A stretch of 32,970 bases of DNA, from positions 1 through 32,970 of the forward strand of contig CABUDK010000010.1 in NCBI GenBank assembly GCA_902490315.1, in the 5' to 3' direction. The stretch comes from an uncultured Porphyromonas sp. Lineage in GTDB: Bacteria > Bacteroidota > Bacteroidia > Bacteroidales > Porphyromonadaceae. This document shows, piece by piece, positions 6,619-15,661 of this stretch. The notes under the pieces are model-generated. The model saw only the letters and a list, made by a program, of their open reading frames with translations, did not search any database and was not told where the DNA came from. The position numbers and the translations under genes are program-made. Numbering within the stretch: position 1 is the first letter of the stretch; every line of letters begins with the position of its first letter.

Positions 6619-8310
6619 ATGAAAAGCATCTTACGTATCTTACTGCTCCTCCTCCCCACGCTCTCTTTGGTGGGGCAGCAGCGAGAGTACCCACTACCAG
6701 AGCGACCTGCGAAGAATGTGATCCTCCTCATCTCGGACGGCACCTCGCTACCGACAGTCTCACTGGCTCGCTGGTACCAGAGGGCGCTCGACCCTCAGGC
6801 GCAGCACCTATCGCTCGACCCTTATCTCTCGGGGAGTGTCATCACCTATTGCTCTAATGCACCTATCGGGGACTCGGCTCCGACCACATCTTGCTATATG
6901 ACGGGAGTCCCCTCGATCGATGGCTTTATCGCAACCTATCCGTACAGCGAGCCGCATAATGACTTAGTGCCGCTCGACTCTTCGTGGGCTTATCGTCCTG
7001 TGGTGACCCTTCTAGAGGCTGCCAAGCAGACGCAAGGCAAGCGTATCGGGGTCGTCTGTACGTGCGAATTCCCCCACGCTACACCAGCAGACTGCACGGC
7101 TCACACGTCCTCTCGCAAGCTTTACAAGAGCATCGTGCCGCAGATGGTGAACAATGGCGTGGACCTTCTCCTAGGCGGTGGCACCTCGCTGATGACGAGC
7201 GAACTAAAGGAGCGTCTGAGCAGACAGGGCATAGCACTTTACCTCGATGATCTCGCAGCTATGCGAGCGCATCGAGGTGGCGGTATGTGGGCGCTTTTTG
7301 GAGAGATGGATATGCCGTACGATATGGACAGGCGTTCGCTGGGAGACACGCTGCGCTACCCCTCGCTAGCTGAGATGACGGAGACGGCAATCCGTAATCT
7401 GGAGAACCCTAACGGCTTCGTCCTAATGGTGGAGGGAAGCAAGGTCGACTGGGCAGCTCACGCCAACGATCCCGTGGCGATGGCTACGGAATTTCTGGCT
7501 TTTGACAAGGCGGTTGCCGTGGCGCTGGACTATGCACAGCGGGACGGGAATACGATCGTCCTCGTGACGGCAGACCATGGTAATAGCGGTATGAGCATTG
7601 GTCGTGTGGACCGGGGTTATGCGCGTCTAACGCTCGACGAACTGATTATGCCGCTGACACGCTTTCGCTATAGTTCGGTAGAGCTGGGGCGCAAGACGAG
7701 CCAGACGGCTCTCTCACACTTGGCCGATAGTCTCTACATCTGGAGCGGCATACGTCCTTCGGATGAAGAGCTGGCGGAGATCAATGCGGTCGAGGACTAC
7801 GCCTGCTCTACACTGTCGGCTGAGCAACGCAAGACGAAGTATGCGGCGCTGGGCTGGAGTCAGAAGTACCGTTTGAAAGATTACTTCGTCGACTGGATGA
7901 AGCGTCACCTGCTCATTGGCTTTACGACGCATGGGCATACGGGCGAAGAGGTCTTTCTCGCTAGCTACACACCGCAGCAGTTGACGCCGATCAGAGGTTG
8001 TGTGACCAACATTGACCTGCATAACTATATGCGTACGCAGCTGGGTCTGAAGCAGACGATGATGGAGCTCTCGGAGGAGTACTATGCGCCACACGATGCG
8101 CTCTTTCCTCAGGCTCAATGCGAGATAACGGGTGACCAGCCCGAGGAGAAGCGGATCACGATCCACTACAAGGGACACGAGATCGAGCTACGCGCCTACC
8201 AGCGCAGAGCATGGGTTGACGGGGTGGAGCAAGAGCTTCCGACGCCTGTCGTCTATGTCTCCGAGACGAACAAGTTTTACCTCTCTCGCACCTTGGCGCA
8301 CCAGCTTTAG
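6619..8310 (+). CDS. Exported alkaline phosphatase
   Basis: A 563-residue PhoA-superfamily phosphomonoesterase. An N-terminal signal peptide (about 1-20, ending LSLVGQ) sends it to the periplasm or beyond. Metal and catalytic motifs are present: LISDGT with Asp40, GDSAPTT with the predicted nucleophile Ser86, HATPADCTAHTSSR, MVEGSKVDWAAHAND, VTADHGN, and the late THGHTGEEVFLASYTP block. The bases around the nucleophile (APTTSC) differ from the E. coli enzyme but the DSA core is kept. It follows rsmA by 11 bases. Its TAG stop directly abuts the stop codon of the convergent transporter gene, leaving no room for a terminator between them. Confidence 0.93.
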   Translation: MKSILRILLLLLPTLSLVGQQREYPLPERPAKNVILLISDGTSLPTVSLARWYQRALDPQAQHLSLDPYLSGSVITYCSNAPIGDSAPTTSCYMTGVPSIDGFIATYPYSEPHNDLVPLDSSWAYRPVVTLLEAAKQTQGKRIGVVCTCEFPHATPADCTAHTSSRKLYKSIVPQMVNNGVDLLLGGGTSLMTSELKERLSRQGIALYLDDLAAMRAHRGGGMWALFGEMDMPYDMDRRSLGDTLRYPSLAEMTETAIRNLENPNGFVLMVEGSKVDWAAHANDPVAMATEFLAFDKAVAVALDYAQRDGNTIVLVTADHGNSGMSIGRVDRGYARLTLDELIMPLTRFRYSSVELGRKTSQTALSHLADSLYIWSGIRPSDEELAEINAVEDYACSTLSAEQRKTKYAALGWSQKYRLKDYFVDWMKRHLLIGFTTHGHTGEEVFLASYTPQQLTPIRGCVTNIDLHNYMRTQLGLKQTMMELSEEYYAPHDALFPQAQCEITGDQPEEKRITIHYKGHEIELRAYQRRAWVDGVEQELPTPVVYVSETNKFYLSRTLAHQL

Positions 8311-9231
8311 CTACACCTGCTTGAGTCGGCGCATCAGAAGCGGCGACACGACTAGTAGCAGGACCGCCAGCAGGACGACACCGATGCCGATGCCTTGACC
8401 TAGGGAGAGTTCCTCGCCTAGAGCTAATGCCCCCACGAGGACGGCTGTGAGTGGCTCTAGCGCCCCCATGATAGCGGTCGGCGTGGAGCCTATTCGCTGT
8501 ACCGCCCAGACGAGCGTGATATTAGCGCAGACGGTCGGGATGAGTGCTAGCAGGGCGGTATAGATCCATTGCGTCGTATTGTCTAGGAGGAGGTTGGCGC
8601 CAGTCGCTTTGCAAAAGAGCGCAAAGAGTATGGCCGAAAGTCCCATGACGTAGGTGGTCAGCTTAAAGCTGCTCATCGGCTCTAGGCGAGAGTGCCGAAG
8701 GATCACGATGTAGGTGGCGTAGCAAAAGCCAGAGAAAAGTACCGTAAGCAACGGTCTGAGCGGTATGGAGGTCACGTCTGACTCGAAGAAGCCAGAGATG
8801 AGCGATACGCCACCTAAAGCTAAGAGGACAGCCAGCCCTTGCAGTACATTGATCCGCTGACGAAAGACGACAAACATGAGTAGCACCACAAATGTTGGGT
8901 AGCTGAAGTGTAGCACCGTAGCGACTCCGGACGGCATGTGCTGGTACCCCTCGATGAGCAGGAAGGAGGAGAAGAAGTACAAGACAGACAAGGCAAGCAG
9001 TATCAAGAAGCTTCGCCACGATACCCGCAGAGACTCTCTACGTATCACGACGATGCTACCGACGATGAGTGCTGCGATGAGAAAGCGGTACATCAGCACC
9101 GTCCCCTCTGCCACACCCTGCGCCAGCACGGGTATACTCAGCAGTGGTATCAGTCCAAAGGTAGCCGATGAGATGAGTCCCATCAGATAGCCCAGCCAGT
9201 CGGTCGAGGGGGTAGTTGTCTTGTCTGTCAT
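8311..9231 (-). CDS. EamA/DMT-superfamily permease
   Basis: A 306-residue integral membrane protein with ten hydrophobic helices in two repeated EamA halves: the first about 13-150, the second about 157-300. The end of the first half (GVATVLHFSYPTFVVLLMFVVFRQRINVLQGLAVLLALGGV) and of the second (PTAIMGALEPLTAVLVGALALGEELSLGQGIGIGVVLLAVLLL) show the family pattern. It belongs to the drug/metabolite exporter superfamily; the substrate cannot be read from sequence. It stands downstream of rpoD's terminator on the minus strand and ends flush against the phosphatase stop codon. Confidence 0.9.
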   Translation of the reverse strand: MTDKTTTPSTDWLGYLMGLISSATFGLIPLLSIPVLAQGVAEGTVLMYRFLIAALIVGSIVVIRRESLRVSWRSFLILLALSVLYFFSSFLLIEGYQHMPSGVATVLHFSYPTFVVLLMFVVFRQRINVLQGLAVLLALGGVSLISGFFESDVTSIPLRPLLTVLFSGFCYATYIVILRHSRLEPMSSFKLTTYVMGLSAILFALFCKATGANLLLDNTTQWIYTALLALIPTVCANITLVWAVQRIGSTPTAIMGALEPLTAVLVGALALGEELSLGQGIGIGVVLLAVLLLVVSPLLMRRLKQV

Positions 9232-9257
9232 ATAATATGAGATTATTGGGTCGTATG

Positions 9258-9310
9258 GAAAAGGAGCCTCATTGCTCTAGCTACAGTCGTATGCTAGACC
9301 AATGAGGCTC
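9258..9310 (-). terminator. Intrinsic terminator of rpoD
   Basis: GAGCCTCATTG (9264-9274) pairs perfectly with CAATGAGGCTC (9300-9310), with an inner TCTAGC/GCTAGA stem (9276-9281 with 9293-9298). On the minus strand it is followed by CCTTTTCC. It begins 41 bases after the rpoD stop. Confidence 0.75.
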
Positions 9311-9351
9311 TTTATGTAGTTGTGATGCGCCTCTGCTATCGAGCGAGACGA

Positions 9352-10212
9352 CTATCCAAGATATGCCTTTAGGTATTCGCAGCGATCAGACTGCTTGAGG
9401 CGACGAATCGCCTTCTCCTTGATCTGACGCACACGCTCACGAGAGAGCTTGGTGCGCTCACCGATCTCCTCGAGAGTCATCTCAGGACAACCGATGCCGA
9501 AGAAGCAGCGTAGCACCTCCGCCTCTCGATCTCCCAGCTGATCCAGGATACGATCTATCTCAGCAGAGAGAGATTCGTTGATCAGGCTACTATCGGTCGA
9601 GGGCGTGTCCTCATTGACCAGGACATCCAGCATGTTATTGTCCTCGCCCTCCACAAAAGGAGCGTCGAGCGACTGATGCTTGCCCTGCACCTTGAGCGCC
9701 TCACGGATCTTGTCCTCGGGGAGTTCCAGCTCAGCAGCTATCTCCTGTGGACTAGGACGACGACCGTTGAGCTGCTCGAACTTGACGATCGCCTTATTCA
9801 TCTTCTGCTGCAGTCCCACCTGATTGAGCGGTAGACGCACGATGCGTGATTGCTCGGCAAGCGCCTGCAGGATAGACTGACGGATCCACCACACAGCGTA
9901 GGAGATGAACTTAAATCCGCGTGTCTCGTCAAACTTCTCGGCCGCCTTGATCATTCCAATATTTCCCTCATTGATCAGGTCAGGAAGGCTCAGGCCTTGG
10001 TTCTGATACTGCTTTGCCACAGAGACGACAAACCGGAGGTTGGCCTCCACCAGCTTGTTCAATGCACGCCGATTACCACGATGTATCTCACGCGCTAGCT
10101 CCACCTCCTCTTCGGGAGATATGAGATTCGTCCGCCCGATCTCTTGGAGGTAACGATCCAGCGACGCACTCTCACGATTGGTGATCGACTGATTGATTTT
10201 TAATTGTCTCAT
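9352..10212 (-). CDS. rpoD: Primary RNA polymerase sigma factor RpoD (SigA)
   Basis: The housekeeping sigma factor of the Bacteroidota type, short (286 residues) with no large region 1.1. Region 1.2 is SLDRYLQEIGR, region 2 contains LSLPDLINEGNIGMIKAAEKFDETRGFKFISYAVWWIRQSI (core binding and -10 recognition), region 3 follows, and region 4 ends with LSRERVRQIKEKAIRRLKQ (the helix-turn-helix). I choose the ATG at 10212 (MRQLKINQSITNRES) because homologues begin with MRQLKI; an ATG two codons upstream (10218) is possible. It lies downstream of the penicillin-binding protein gene in the same direction with a long leader (10213-10557) that holds several palindromes. Presumably this factor reads the TAnnTTTG promoters seen throughout the window. 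Confidence 0.97.
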   Translation of the reverse strand: MRQLKINQSITNRESASLDRYLQEIGRTNLISPEEEVELAREIHRGNRRALNKLVEANLRFVVSVAKQYQNQGLSLPDLINEGNIGMIKAAEKFDETRGFKFISYAVWWIRQSILQALAEQSRIVRLPLNQVGLQQKMNKAIVKFEQLNGRRPSPQEIAAELELPEDKIREALKVQGKHQSLDAPFVEGEDNNMLDVLVNEDTPSTDSSLINESLSAEIDRILDQLGDREAEVLRCFFGIGCPEMTLEEIGERTKLSRERVRQIKEKAIRRLKQSDRCEYLKAYLG

Positions 10213-10557
10213 TGCCATGGCTATACTCGTTTTAAGGGGTTAACTCTACTCTTGCTCGTGCTAGTCGCCTAGCACTTACTCTTCTTGAAATGTCTGTGCT
10301 AAAGATACCACTCCTAGAGGGGACGACTGTGATCTCGTCACAGAGCTGACAGCTGTACTCTCTAATAACAGGGTAAATCAAGCCAGTGTACTCAAACCGA
10401 TTGCAAAGGTCATAAAAACAAATGACATGAGCGGCATTTGTAAGATAGATTAACCTTTGAAGGTCTGAGTAGCACTCTCTTTTTTAAGTCTCTAGCGAGC
10501 ATTCGCAGTTCCAATTCTCTTGTCTTTAGAGTGGCAAACGCCTAAAAGTTTACTTCA
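10213..10557 (-). promoter_or_regulatory. rpoD leader and upstream region with palindromes
   Basis: No gene is seen. It contains a perfect 7-bp tetraloop hairpin GTGCTAG-TCGC-CTAGCAC (10258-10275) 46 bases ahead of the rpoD start, TGTGA-TCTCG-TCACA (10328-10342), and ACAAATG/CATTTGT arms (10419-10425 with 10436-10442). A weak -7 candidate, TATCTTTA on the minus strand, is at 10300-10307. An 8-bp repeat TTAGAGTG/CACTCTAA (10526-10533 with 10559-10566) spans the stop of the penicillin-binding protein gene. Confidence 0.4.
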
Positions 10558-12912
10558 TCACTCTAAGATAGCCTCCATAACGTCGTCGACGGCATCATCG
10601 ACAGCCTCGCTTAGAGGCTCGTGCAGCTCAACTGTCGCCTGCTCGCCACATGGAGAGAAGCCCGCAGGCACGTTGAACGGTGTCTCCGCCGAGTAACCAA
10701 GCGATGGGTCTGCGTAGACAGCCTTCATGAAGTAGCCAAAAACAGGTAGCGCTGCGGAGGCTCCCTGACCATACGCCATCGAGCGGAAGTGTATCGAGCG
10801 CTCCTCGCCGCCGACCCAGCAACCCGCCACGATCTCAGGAGAGAAGCCGACAAACCATCCATCGCTGTTGCGCTGTGTCGTACCCGTCTTACCGCCCAGA
10901 GGCATCGTCAGATTGTGTCGGAAGCGCAACCTGCCACCCGTACCGCCATCGACGACGGCACGCATCATGTCCAGCATCTGCAGGGCAGCTCGTGCGGGAA
11001 GGACCTCCGTAAGATTAGCCGTAAAGGTGGCTACCACATTGCCGTAGCGATCCTCGATACGGGTCACAGGAATCGGGTCGACACGGATACCTTGATTGAC
11101 GAAAGCACTATAAGCCGCCACCATCTCGCTGACCGTCACATCAGGCGTGCCGAGAGCTACAGAGACGACAGGGTCTATATCGCCCTTGATGCCAAACGAG
11201 TGGAGCAAGCGGACAAAGGTATAGGGTGATGTGCGTCCCATTAGGTATGCCGTGACCCAGTTAGAGGAGTTTTGCAGTCCCCACTTGATCGAGACCATCT
11301 CCCCCACTCGCTTAGCGCCAGTATTGCGCGGCGTCCACGCCTTGCCATTGGCATCATAGAGCGTAATCGGCTGATGCATCACCTGCTCACAGGGAGAGAT
11401 ACCCTGTATCATACTGAGAGAGTAGAGAAAAGGCTTGATCGTCGAACCCACCTGTCGTCGTCCCTGAGAGACCATATCATACTTAAACGTACGAAAATCC
11501 ACATCTCCGACATAGGCTAGTATATTACCGTTGTGCGAATTCATCGCCATGAAGCCCGTATGGAGGAAGTGCTTATAGTATAGTACCGAGTCCCGAGGAG
11601 TCATCTCCTTGTCGATCCAGCCGTTGTAGCTCCAGACGCGCATCTTGCGCTTTTGGTCAAACGTTTTGCGGATCTCCTCTGGCGACATGCCAAGCTTCTT
11701 GAGCGATCGCCAGCGATCCGTGTTGTGCAGTGCACGCTCGATAGCATCCTTGCGTTGCTGTGCTGTCAGGTCGCTACTGTAAGGAGCCAGCTTAGAGCCC
11801 CGCATCTCACGATCGAAGTTAGGCTGTACAAACTCGCTCATGTGCTTCTGAACCGCCTCCTCAGCGTACTGCTGCATACGACTATCGATCGTACCGTAGA
11901 TCTTGAGTCCATCGGCATAGAGATCATAGCAGGAGCCGTCAGACTTCTTGTTCTTCTGGCACCATCCATAGATCGGCTGTGTCTCCCAGAGGAGTGAGTC
12001 GATAGCATACTGCTCTTGATTCCACTGCGAGTAGTCACTTCGCTTAGGTTTTTTTGCCGTCAGTAGGAGACGCACGAACTCTCTATAATAAGGAGCCAAA
12101 CCATCGGAGTGCGTATTATTGGTAAAGTTGATATGGATCGGCTCGGCAATGGCGGTCGTGTAAGCCTCCTCGGAGAGGTAGCCCGCTTTCTTCATCTGTA
12201 GGAGGACCGTGTTGCGGCGTTTCAGTGGTGCATCGCTGTCAGCATGCAGGACAGGGTTGTAGAGTGAGGGATTCTTACACATTCCCACCAGCATTGCCGA
12301 CTCATTCAGAGTTAACTCAGAGGGAGTCTTGCCAAAATAAGTCTGCGCAGCCGAGCGAATACCTATAGCGTTGTAGAGGAAGTCAAACTGATTGAGATAC
12401 ATCGCGATGATTTCCTCCTTGGTATAGTTGCGCTCCAGCTTGATCGCTATAATCCACTCAATAGGCTTCTGCAGGAGGCGCTGTAGCGTCGACTTAGCAT
12501 GAGGCGAGTAGAGCTGCTTAGCCAGCTGCTGCGTGATGGTACTACCACCACCACTAGCCGTATTGCGTAGCACGCCACGCTTGATCACGGCACGCCCCAC
12601 GCCTCGCATGTCGACACCCGAGTGCTTGTAAAAGCGTACATCCTCCGTAGCTATCAGAGCCTGTACAAGCGGCTCGGCAAGCTCGTCATAGCTCACGTAG
12701 ATGCGATTTGTCGAACCGTGGGCATAGGATCCTAATTGCACGCCATCATCCGAGATGAGGACAGAGGCATACTTGTCGATAGGGTTTTGCAACTGCTCCA
12801 CATCAGGCATATAGCCTATGATGCCAAACCAAATCAGCACAAATGTAATTAAGGTCAAAGCCCAAAAGGCTCCAAAGAGCCACCACAGCACCTTAATGAT
12901 CTTTCCTTTCAT
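10558..12912 (-). CDS. Class A penicillin-binding protein (PBP1A-like, glycosyltransferase/transpeptidase)
   Basis: A bifunctional peptidoglycan synthase of 784 residues that polymerises glycan strands and cross-links them outside the inner membrane. One N-terminal membrane anchor (about 9-33) is followed by a GT51 domain with ATEDVRFYKHSGVD (catalytic Glu90), GGSTITQQLAKQ (122-133) and the segment around LERNYTKEEIIAMYLNQ (159-174). The transpeptidase domain has the active-site motif STIK (Ser490-Lys493), SSN in the segment NSSNWVTAYLMG, and KTGT at 675-678. All catalytic motifs are intact. It lies 75 bases downstream of fbp and upstream of rpoD, all on the minus strand. Confidence 0.95.
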   Translation of the reverse strand: MKGKIIKVLWWLFGAFWALTLITFVLIWFGIIGYMPDVEQLQNPIDKYASVLISDDGVQLGSYAHGSTNRIYVSYDELAEPLVQALIATEDVRFYKHSGVDMRGVGRAVIKRGVLRNTASGGGSTITQQLAKQLYSPHAKSTLQRLLQKPIEWIIAIKLERNYTKEEIIAMYLNQFDFLYNAIGIRSAAQTYFGKTPSELTLNESAMLVGMCKNPSLYNPVLHADSDAPLKRRNTVLLQMKKAGYLSEEAYTTAIAEPIHINFTNNTHSDGLAPYYREFVRLLLTAKKPKRSDYSQWNQEQYAIDSLLWETQPIYGWCQKNKKSDGSCYDLYADGLKIYGTIDSRMQQYAEEAVQKHMSEFVQPNFDREMRGSKLAPYSSDLTAQQRKDAIERALHNTDRWRSLKKLGMSPEEIRKTFDQKRKMRVWSYNGWIDKEMTPRDSVLYYKHFLHTGFMAMNSHNGNILAYVGDVDFRTFKYDMVSQGRRQVGSTIKPFLYSLSMIQGISPCEQVMHQPITLYDANGKAWTPRNTGAKRVGEMVSIKWGLQNSSNWVTAYLMGRTSPYTFVRLLHSFGIKGDIDPVVSVALGTPDVTVSEMVAAYSAFVNQGIRVDPIPVTRIEDRYGNVVATFTANLTEVLPARAALQMLDMMRAVVDGGTGGRLRFRHNLTMPLGGKTGTTQRNSDGWFVGFSPEIVAGCWVGGEERSIHFRSMAYGQGASAALPVFGYFMKAVYADPSLGYSAETPFNVPAGFSPCGEQATVELHEPLSEAVDDAVDDVMEAILE

Positions 12913-12987
12913 ACGAAAGTGTTTTTCTACTATAATATAAGAGTGAGAAGCCGACCAATGCAGCTTAGAGAGACAATCTCAGAGGCA

Positions 12988-15027
12988 CTACTTCGTGACG
13001 ATCTGAGGGAGGGACTTGCGCTCCTTGATCAGACCAGCGTTGAAAGCGTGGAGGAGCTTCTCCAGATCGTCCACCTGCTGCTGTAGATCAGCACCTACGT
13101 CGGTGTCAGCCACCAGCATACGGTGTGTCGTACGCTCCGAGATGACCGTCACGCTCTTGATATCCTCCATCAGCTCTACCGCACGGCGCATCGTCGTAAA
13201 GGGCTCGTGCTGCACCAGCTGCATACCTTGCGAATTATAGATCAAAGTGTAGCCTGCGATGCCCGTACTGCTCTGATAGGCTCGGCTAAAGCCCCCATCG
13301 ATGATCATCAGCTTGCCACCAGCTGCGATAGGCTTCTCGCCCTTGGCAACCTTGACCGGGACATGCCCGTTGATCACGTGACAGTCTTCGCCCTCTAGGC
13401 CAAACTCACGGAGGATCATCTCGATCGTCTCTCGATCCTGGCGATACTTAAAGTAGTAGCCCTTAGTCTCCGTATGGGTCTTCTTGTCAGCAACGAAGTA
13501 ACGCTCGAAGGTGGTCATAGCAGACTTGTCAAAGAGTGGCGAGTCGGGACCGCACCAGAGGTAGAAGATATAGTCCACGGCAGCCTCATGCTTCGGATGA
13601 CTATGCCTAGAGGGATGCGCCAGGCGCACCACACGATCTATCTCATCTAAGAGCGCACGACCGCGTAGGGGCTGCGAGTCGAGGACACGCACCGCCTTGA
13701 GTTGCCCAGAAGCGTCTAGCGGCATCGAAGCGTGGTAGAGCAAGTTACCATTGCATACGAGGTACATACTACCCAGTCGATAGAAAGCATCTATATGCGT
13801 ATGGAGCCGCTCACTCGTAGCGAAGGAGCGACGCAAGCGATCCATCACCTCCTCCTCTTGGGGTGTGAGGCGATAGGGGTCCTTCGGATCGATCGTGGGG
13901 AAGTTCATATCGAGCATCTCATGCACACCATAGTCTTCGTTGGGATTGGTATGCGAGAGATCGACCGTGCCAGCCTCAAAGTCTATCTTGTGGAGTAGGT
14001 CACGCTCCTGCATCTGCCACTCTGGGTGGCGAGCGATCAACTGATGCTCCAGCTTGAACTGGATAATGCTGATCGCCTTGTGCATCTGGCTAATCAGGTA
14101 AATGCCCTTCTCATCGTACGAAGCATCTGAGTCTCCCAGCTTGGGCTTAAAGTAAGTACACGGATCACCCGCATAGACCTCACTAGCTAAGCGAGATAGT
14201 GGCATCAAGTTGATCCCGTATCCATCCTCGATAGTGTCTAGATTGGCATAGCGCAGAGCGATACGTATGACGCAGGCTATGCACGCATCATTGCCCGCTG
14301 CAGCACCCATCCAGAGCATATCGTGATTGCCCCACTGTATATCTACATTGTGGTAGTCTAGGAGCGTATCCATGATGTACTGAGCACCAGGACCACGGTC
14401 GTAGATGTCGCCCACGATGTGGAGGCGATCTATGACAAGACGCTTGATCGTTGCTGAGATAGCGCAGATGAAGTCCTCTGCCTTGCCCGTAGAGATGATT
14501 GTAGAGATGATGCTAGAGATGTAAGCCGACTTGTTGGGGTTGACCCCGTCCTCGTGTAGTAGCTCCTGGATAATGTAGCTATACTGGGGCGGTAGCGCCT
14601 TGCGCACCTTCGAGCGGGTGTACTTCTCTCCCACCTTACGGCACACCTTGACGAGACGGTTGAGCGTTACTTTGTACCACTCCTCATCGATTTCGCCCGT
14701 CTCATGGAGCTGCTCCAGCTTAGCTTGGGGATAGTATATCAGCGTAGCGAGCTCACGCATCTGCAGCTCCATCATCTGCCCCGCAAAGACCTCACGAATC
14801 TTACGCATCACACTGCCTGAAGCATTCTTCAGCACATGATCGAAAGCCTCATGCTCACCATGCACATCTGCGAGAAAGTGCTCCGTGCCCTTCGGAAGGC
14901 TCAGGATTGCTTGCAGATTGATGATCTCCGTAGAGACCTCGGCAGAGTTACGAAACTGGTTAGAGAGGAGCTGGAGGTATCTCAAGTCATCCTTCGCAGC
15001 CTGTAGATCAGTCTTGTCTTGCATCAT
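12988..15027 (-). CDS. fbp: Fructose-1,6-bisphosphatase, class III
   Basis: Hydrolyses fructose 1,6-bisphosphate to fructose 6-phosphate in gluconeogenesis, in the cytoplasm. The 679-residue length and metallophosphatase motifs identify class III (the Firmicutes/Bacteroidota type), not the shorter classes I or II. Motifs are DVHGEHEAF (54-62), GDIYDRGPGAQYIMD, WGNHDMLWMGAAAGND, and a late INGHVPVK and GGKLMIIDGGFSRAYQ. Two ATG codons are adjacent at the start (15027 and 15024). A -7 box at 15060-15067 gives a short leader. The upstream flank carries a transposon-like element whose end is about 82 bases from the start codon. Confidence 0.95.
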   Translation of the reverse strand: MMQDKTDLQAAKDDLRYLQLLSNQFRNSAEVSTEIINLQAILSLPKGTEHFLADVHGEHEAFDHVLKNASGSVMRKIREVFAGQMMELQMRELATLIYYPQAKLEQLHETGEIDEEWYKVTLNRLVKVCRKVGEKYTRSKVRKALPPQYSYIIQELLHEDGVNPNKSAYISSIISTIISTGKAEDFICAISATIKRLVIDRLHIVGDIYDRGPGAQYIMDTLLDYHNVDIQWGNHDMLWMGAAAGNDACIACVIRIALRYANLDTIEDGYGINLMPLSRLASEVYAGDPCTYFKPKLGDSDASYDEKGIYLISQMHKAISIIQFKLEHQLIARHPEWQMQERDLLHKIDFEAGTVDLSHTNPNEDYGVHEMLDMNFPTIDPKDPYRLTPQEEEVMDRLRRSFATSERLHTHIDAFYRLGSMYLVCNGNLLYHASMPLDASGQLKAVRVLDSQPLRGRALLDEIDRVVRLAHPSRHSHPKHEAAVDYIFYLWCGPDSPLFDKSAMTTFERYFVADKKTHTETKGYYFKYRQDRETIEMILREFGLEGEDCHVINGHVPVKVAKGEKPIAAGGKLMIIDGGFSRAYQSSTGIAGYTLIYNSQGMQLVQHEPFTTMRRAVELMEDIKSVTVISERTTHRMLVADTDVGADLQQQVDDLEKLLHAFNAGLIKERKSLPQIVTK

Positions 15028-15059
15028 GTCTAACTATTATCTAGGGATATACCACGCCT

Positions 15060-15093
15060 CAAAGTTACTAAATAAAAGAAGACAGCGAGCAAA
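15060..15093 (-). promoter_or_regulatory. Promoter of fbp
   Basis: The minus strand reads TAACTTTG (complement of 15060-15067), a TAnnTTTG match, with TTTG (complement of 15090-15093) 22 bases further upstream. That spacing is slightly long. The predicted transcript leader is about 25 bases. Confidence 0.5.
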
Positions 15094-15108
15094 ACCTAGC
15101 CTTGGGGC

Positions 15109-15470
15109 CAGGGCTGACGCATTACAATATAAACTGAGCGAACTCATCTCAATCTCTTCCGATGAGTTTTCAAATATCTCGGGGGATATTTTTGTTTTTC
15201 TCCCGAGCAAATGGCGAAATTCTTCGGACTTATGATTTGCTTCTTCCGAAGTTTCATTTGATACTTCCGAAGAATTTTTTCTTTCCTCAGAGGAAATCGA
15301 AATTTCCTCGGGAGCTATTTGGGAAATTCTTCGGGAGAAATCCGAATCATCAGAAAGGTTGGCGTAATCAGATAGGATGCGTAACCACTGTGTAGAGATA
15401 CTCGATCCGTGTATCCCTAGTTATCGTCATGTGCCACTCCTAGAAGGCAGGTTATAATGCGTCAGCCCTG
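15109..15470 (-). mobile_element. MITE-like non-autonomous element carrying palindromic element copy B
   Basis: Perfect 16-bp terminal inverted repeats, CAGGGCTGACGCATTA at 15109-15124 and its complement at 15455-15470, enclose about 362 bases with no credible gene. CCTTGGGGC occurs directly outside the left end (15100-15108) and one base outside the right end (15472-15480), consistent with a 9-bp target duplication. Inside, read on the minus strand, are GAGGAAA/TTTCCTC arms, three CTTCGGAAG-type units starting at 15272, 15251 and 15230 (exact 21-base spacing), and a distal CTCGGG/CCCGAG hairpin (15178-15183 with 15202-15207). The rest of the 15028-15661 gap holds only short repeats. Confidence 0.6.
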
Positions 15471-15537
15471 ACCTTGGGGCAACACCGCAAGACGAGTAGC
15501 TCTGCGTAGAGATACACAGATAGACGCTGCAACCCAC

Positions 15538-15612
15538 CTTCTCTCCCTTCTCCCTTCTAACTTCCGATTTCCACGTAGGCGTAGAAAATTTATTCGGAGG
15601 AATCTGAGTCGT
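15538..15612. repeat. Pyrimidine-rich TCTAAC-type array and fragment of the palindromic element
   Basis: CTTCTCTCCCTTCTCCC and TTCTAACTTCCG (to 15567) resemble the TCTAAT-type arrays elsewhere. The next stretch, TCCACGTAGGCGTAGAAAA and TTCGGAGGAATCTGAG (about 15570-15607), shares words with the palindromic elements (CCACGTAGG, TTCGGAGGAAT) but lacks their full order, so it looks like a decayed piece. Confidence 0.4.
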
Positions 15613-15661
15613 CAGAGCTACAAGATTAATAACCCTCGTAACTTAGACTACAACGAGAAAG

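Noticed and set aside
10328..10342. CRP-type site TGTGA-N5-TCACA before rpoD
   Set aside because: Spacer is 5, not 6, and a CRP-family regulator with this specificity cannot be shown here; kept only as a palindrome in the leader.
11653..11997. Open frames on the plus strand opposite the penicillin-binding protein and fbp genes
   Set aside because: Antisense shadows of strongly conserved genes; no family signature or promoter.
15028..15661. A hidden gene in the 634-base gap between fbp and the DUF2284 gene
   Set aside because: Frames are short, cross inverted repeats and have no protein-like composition; the gap is explained by the MITE-like element and repeats.
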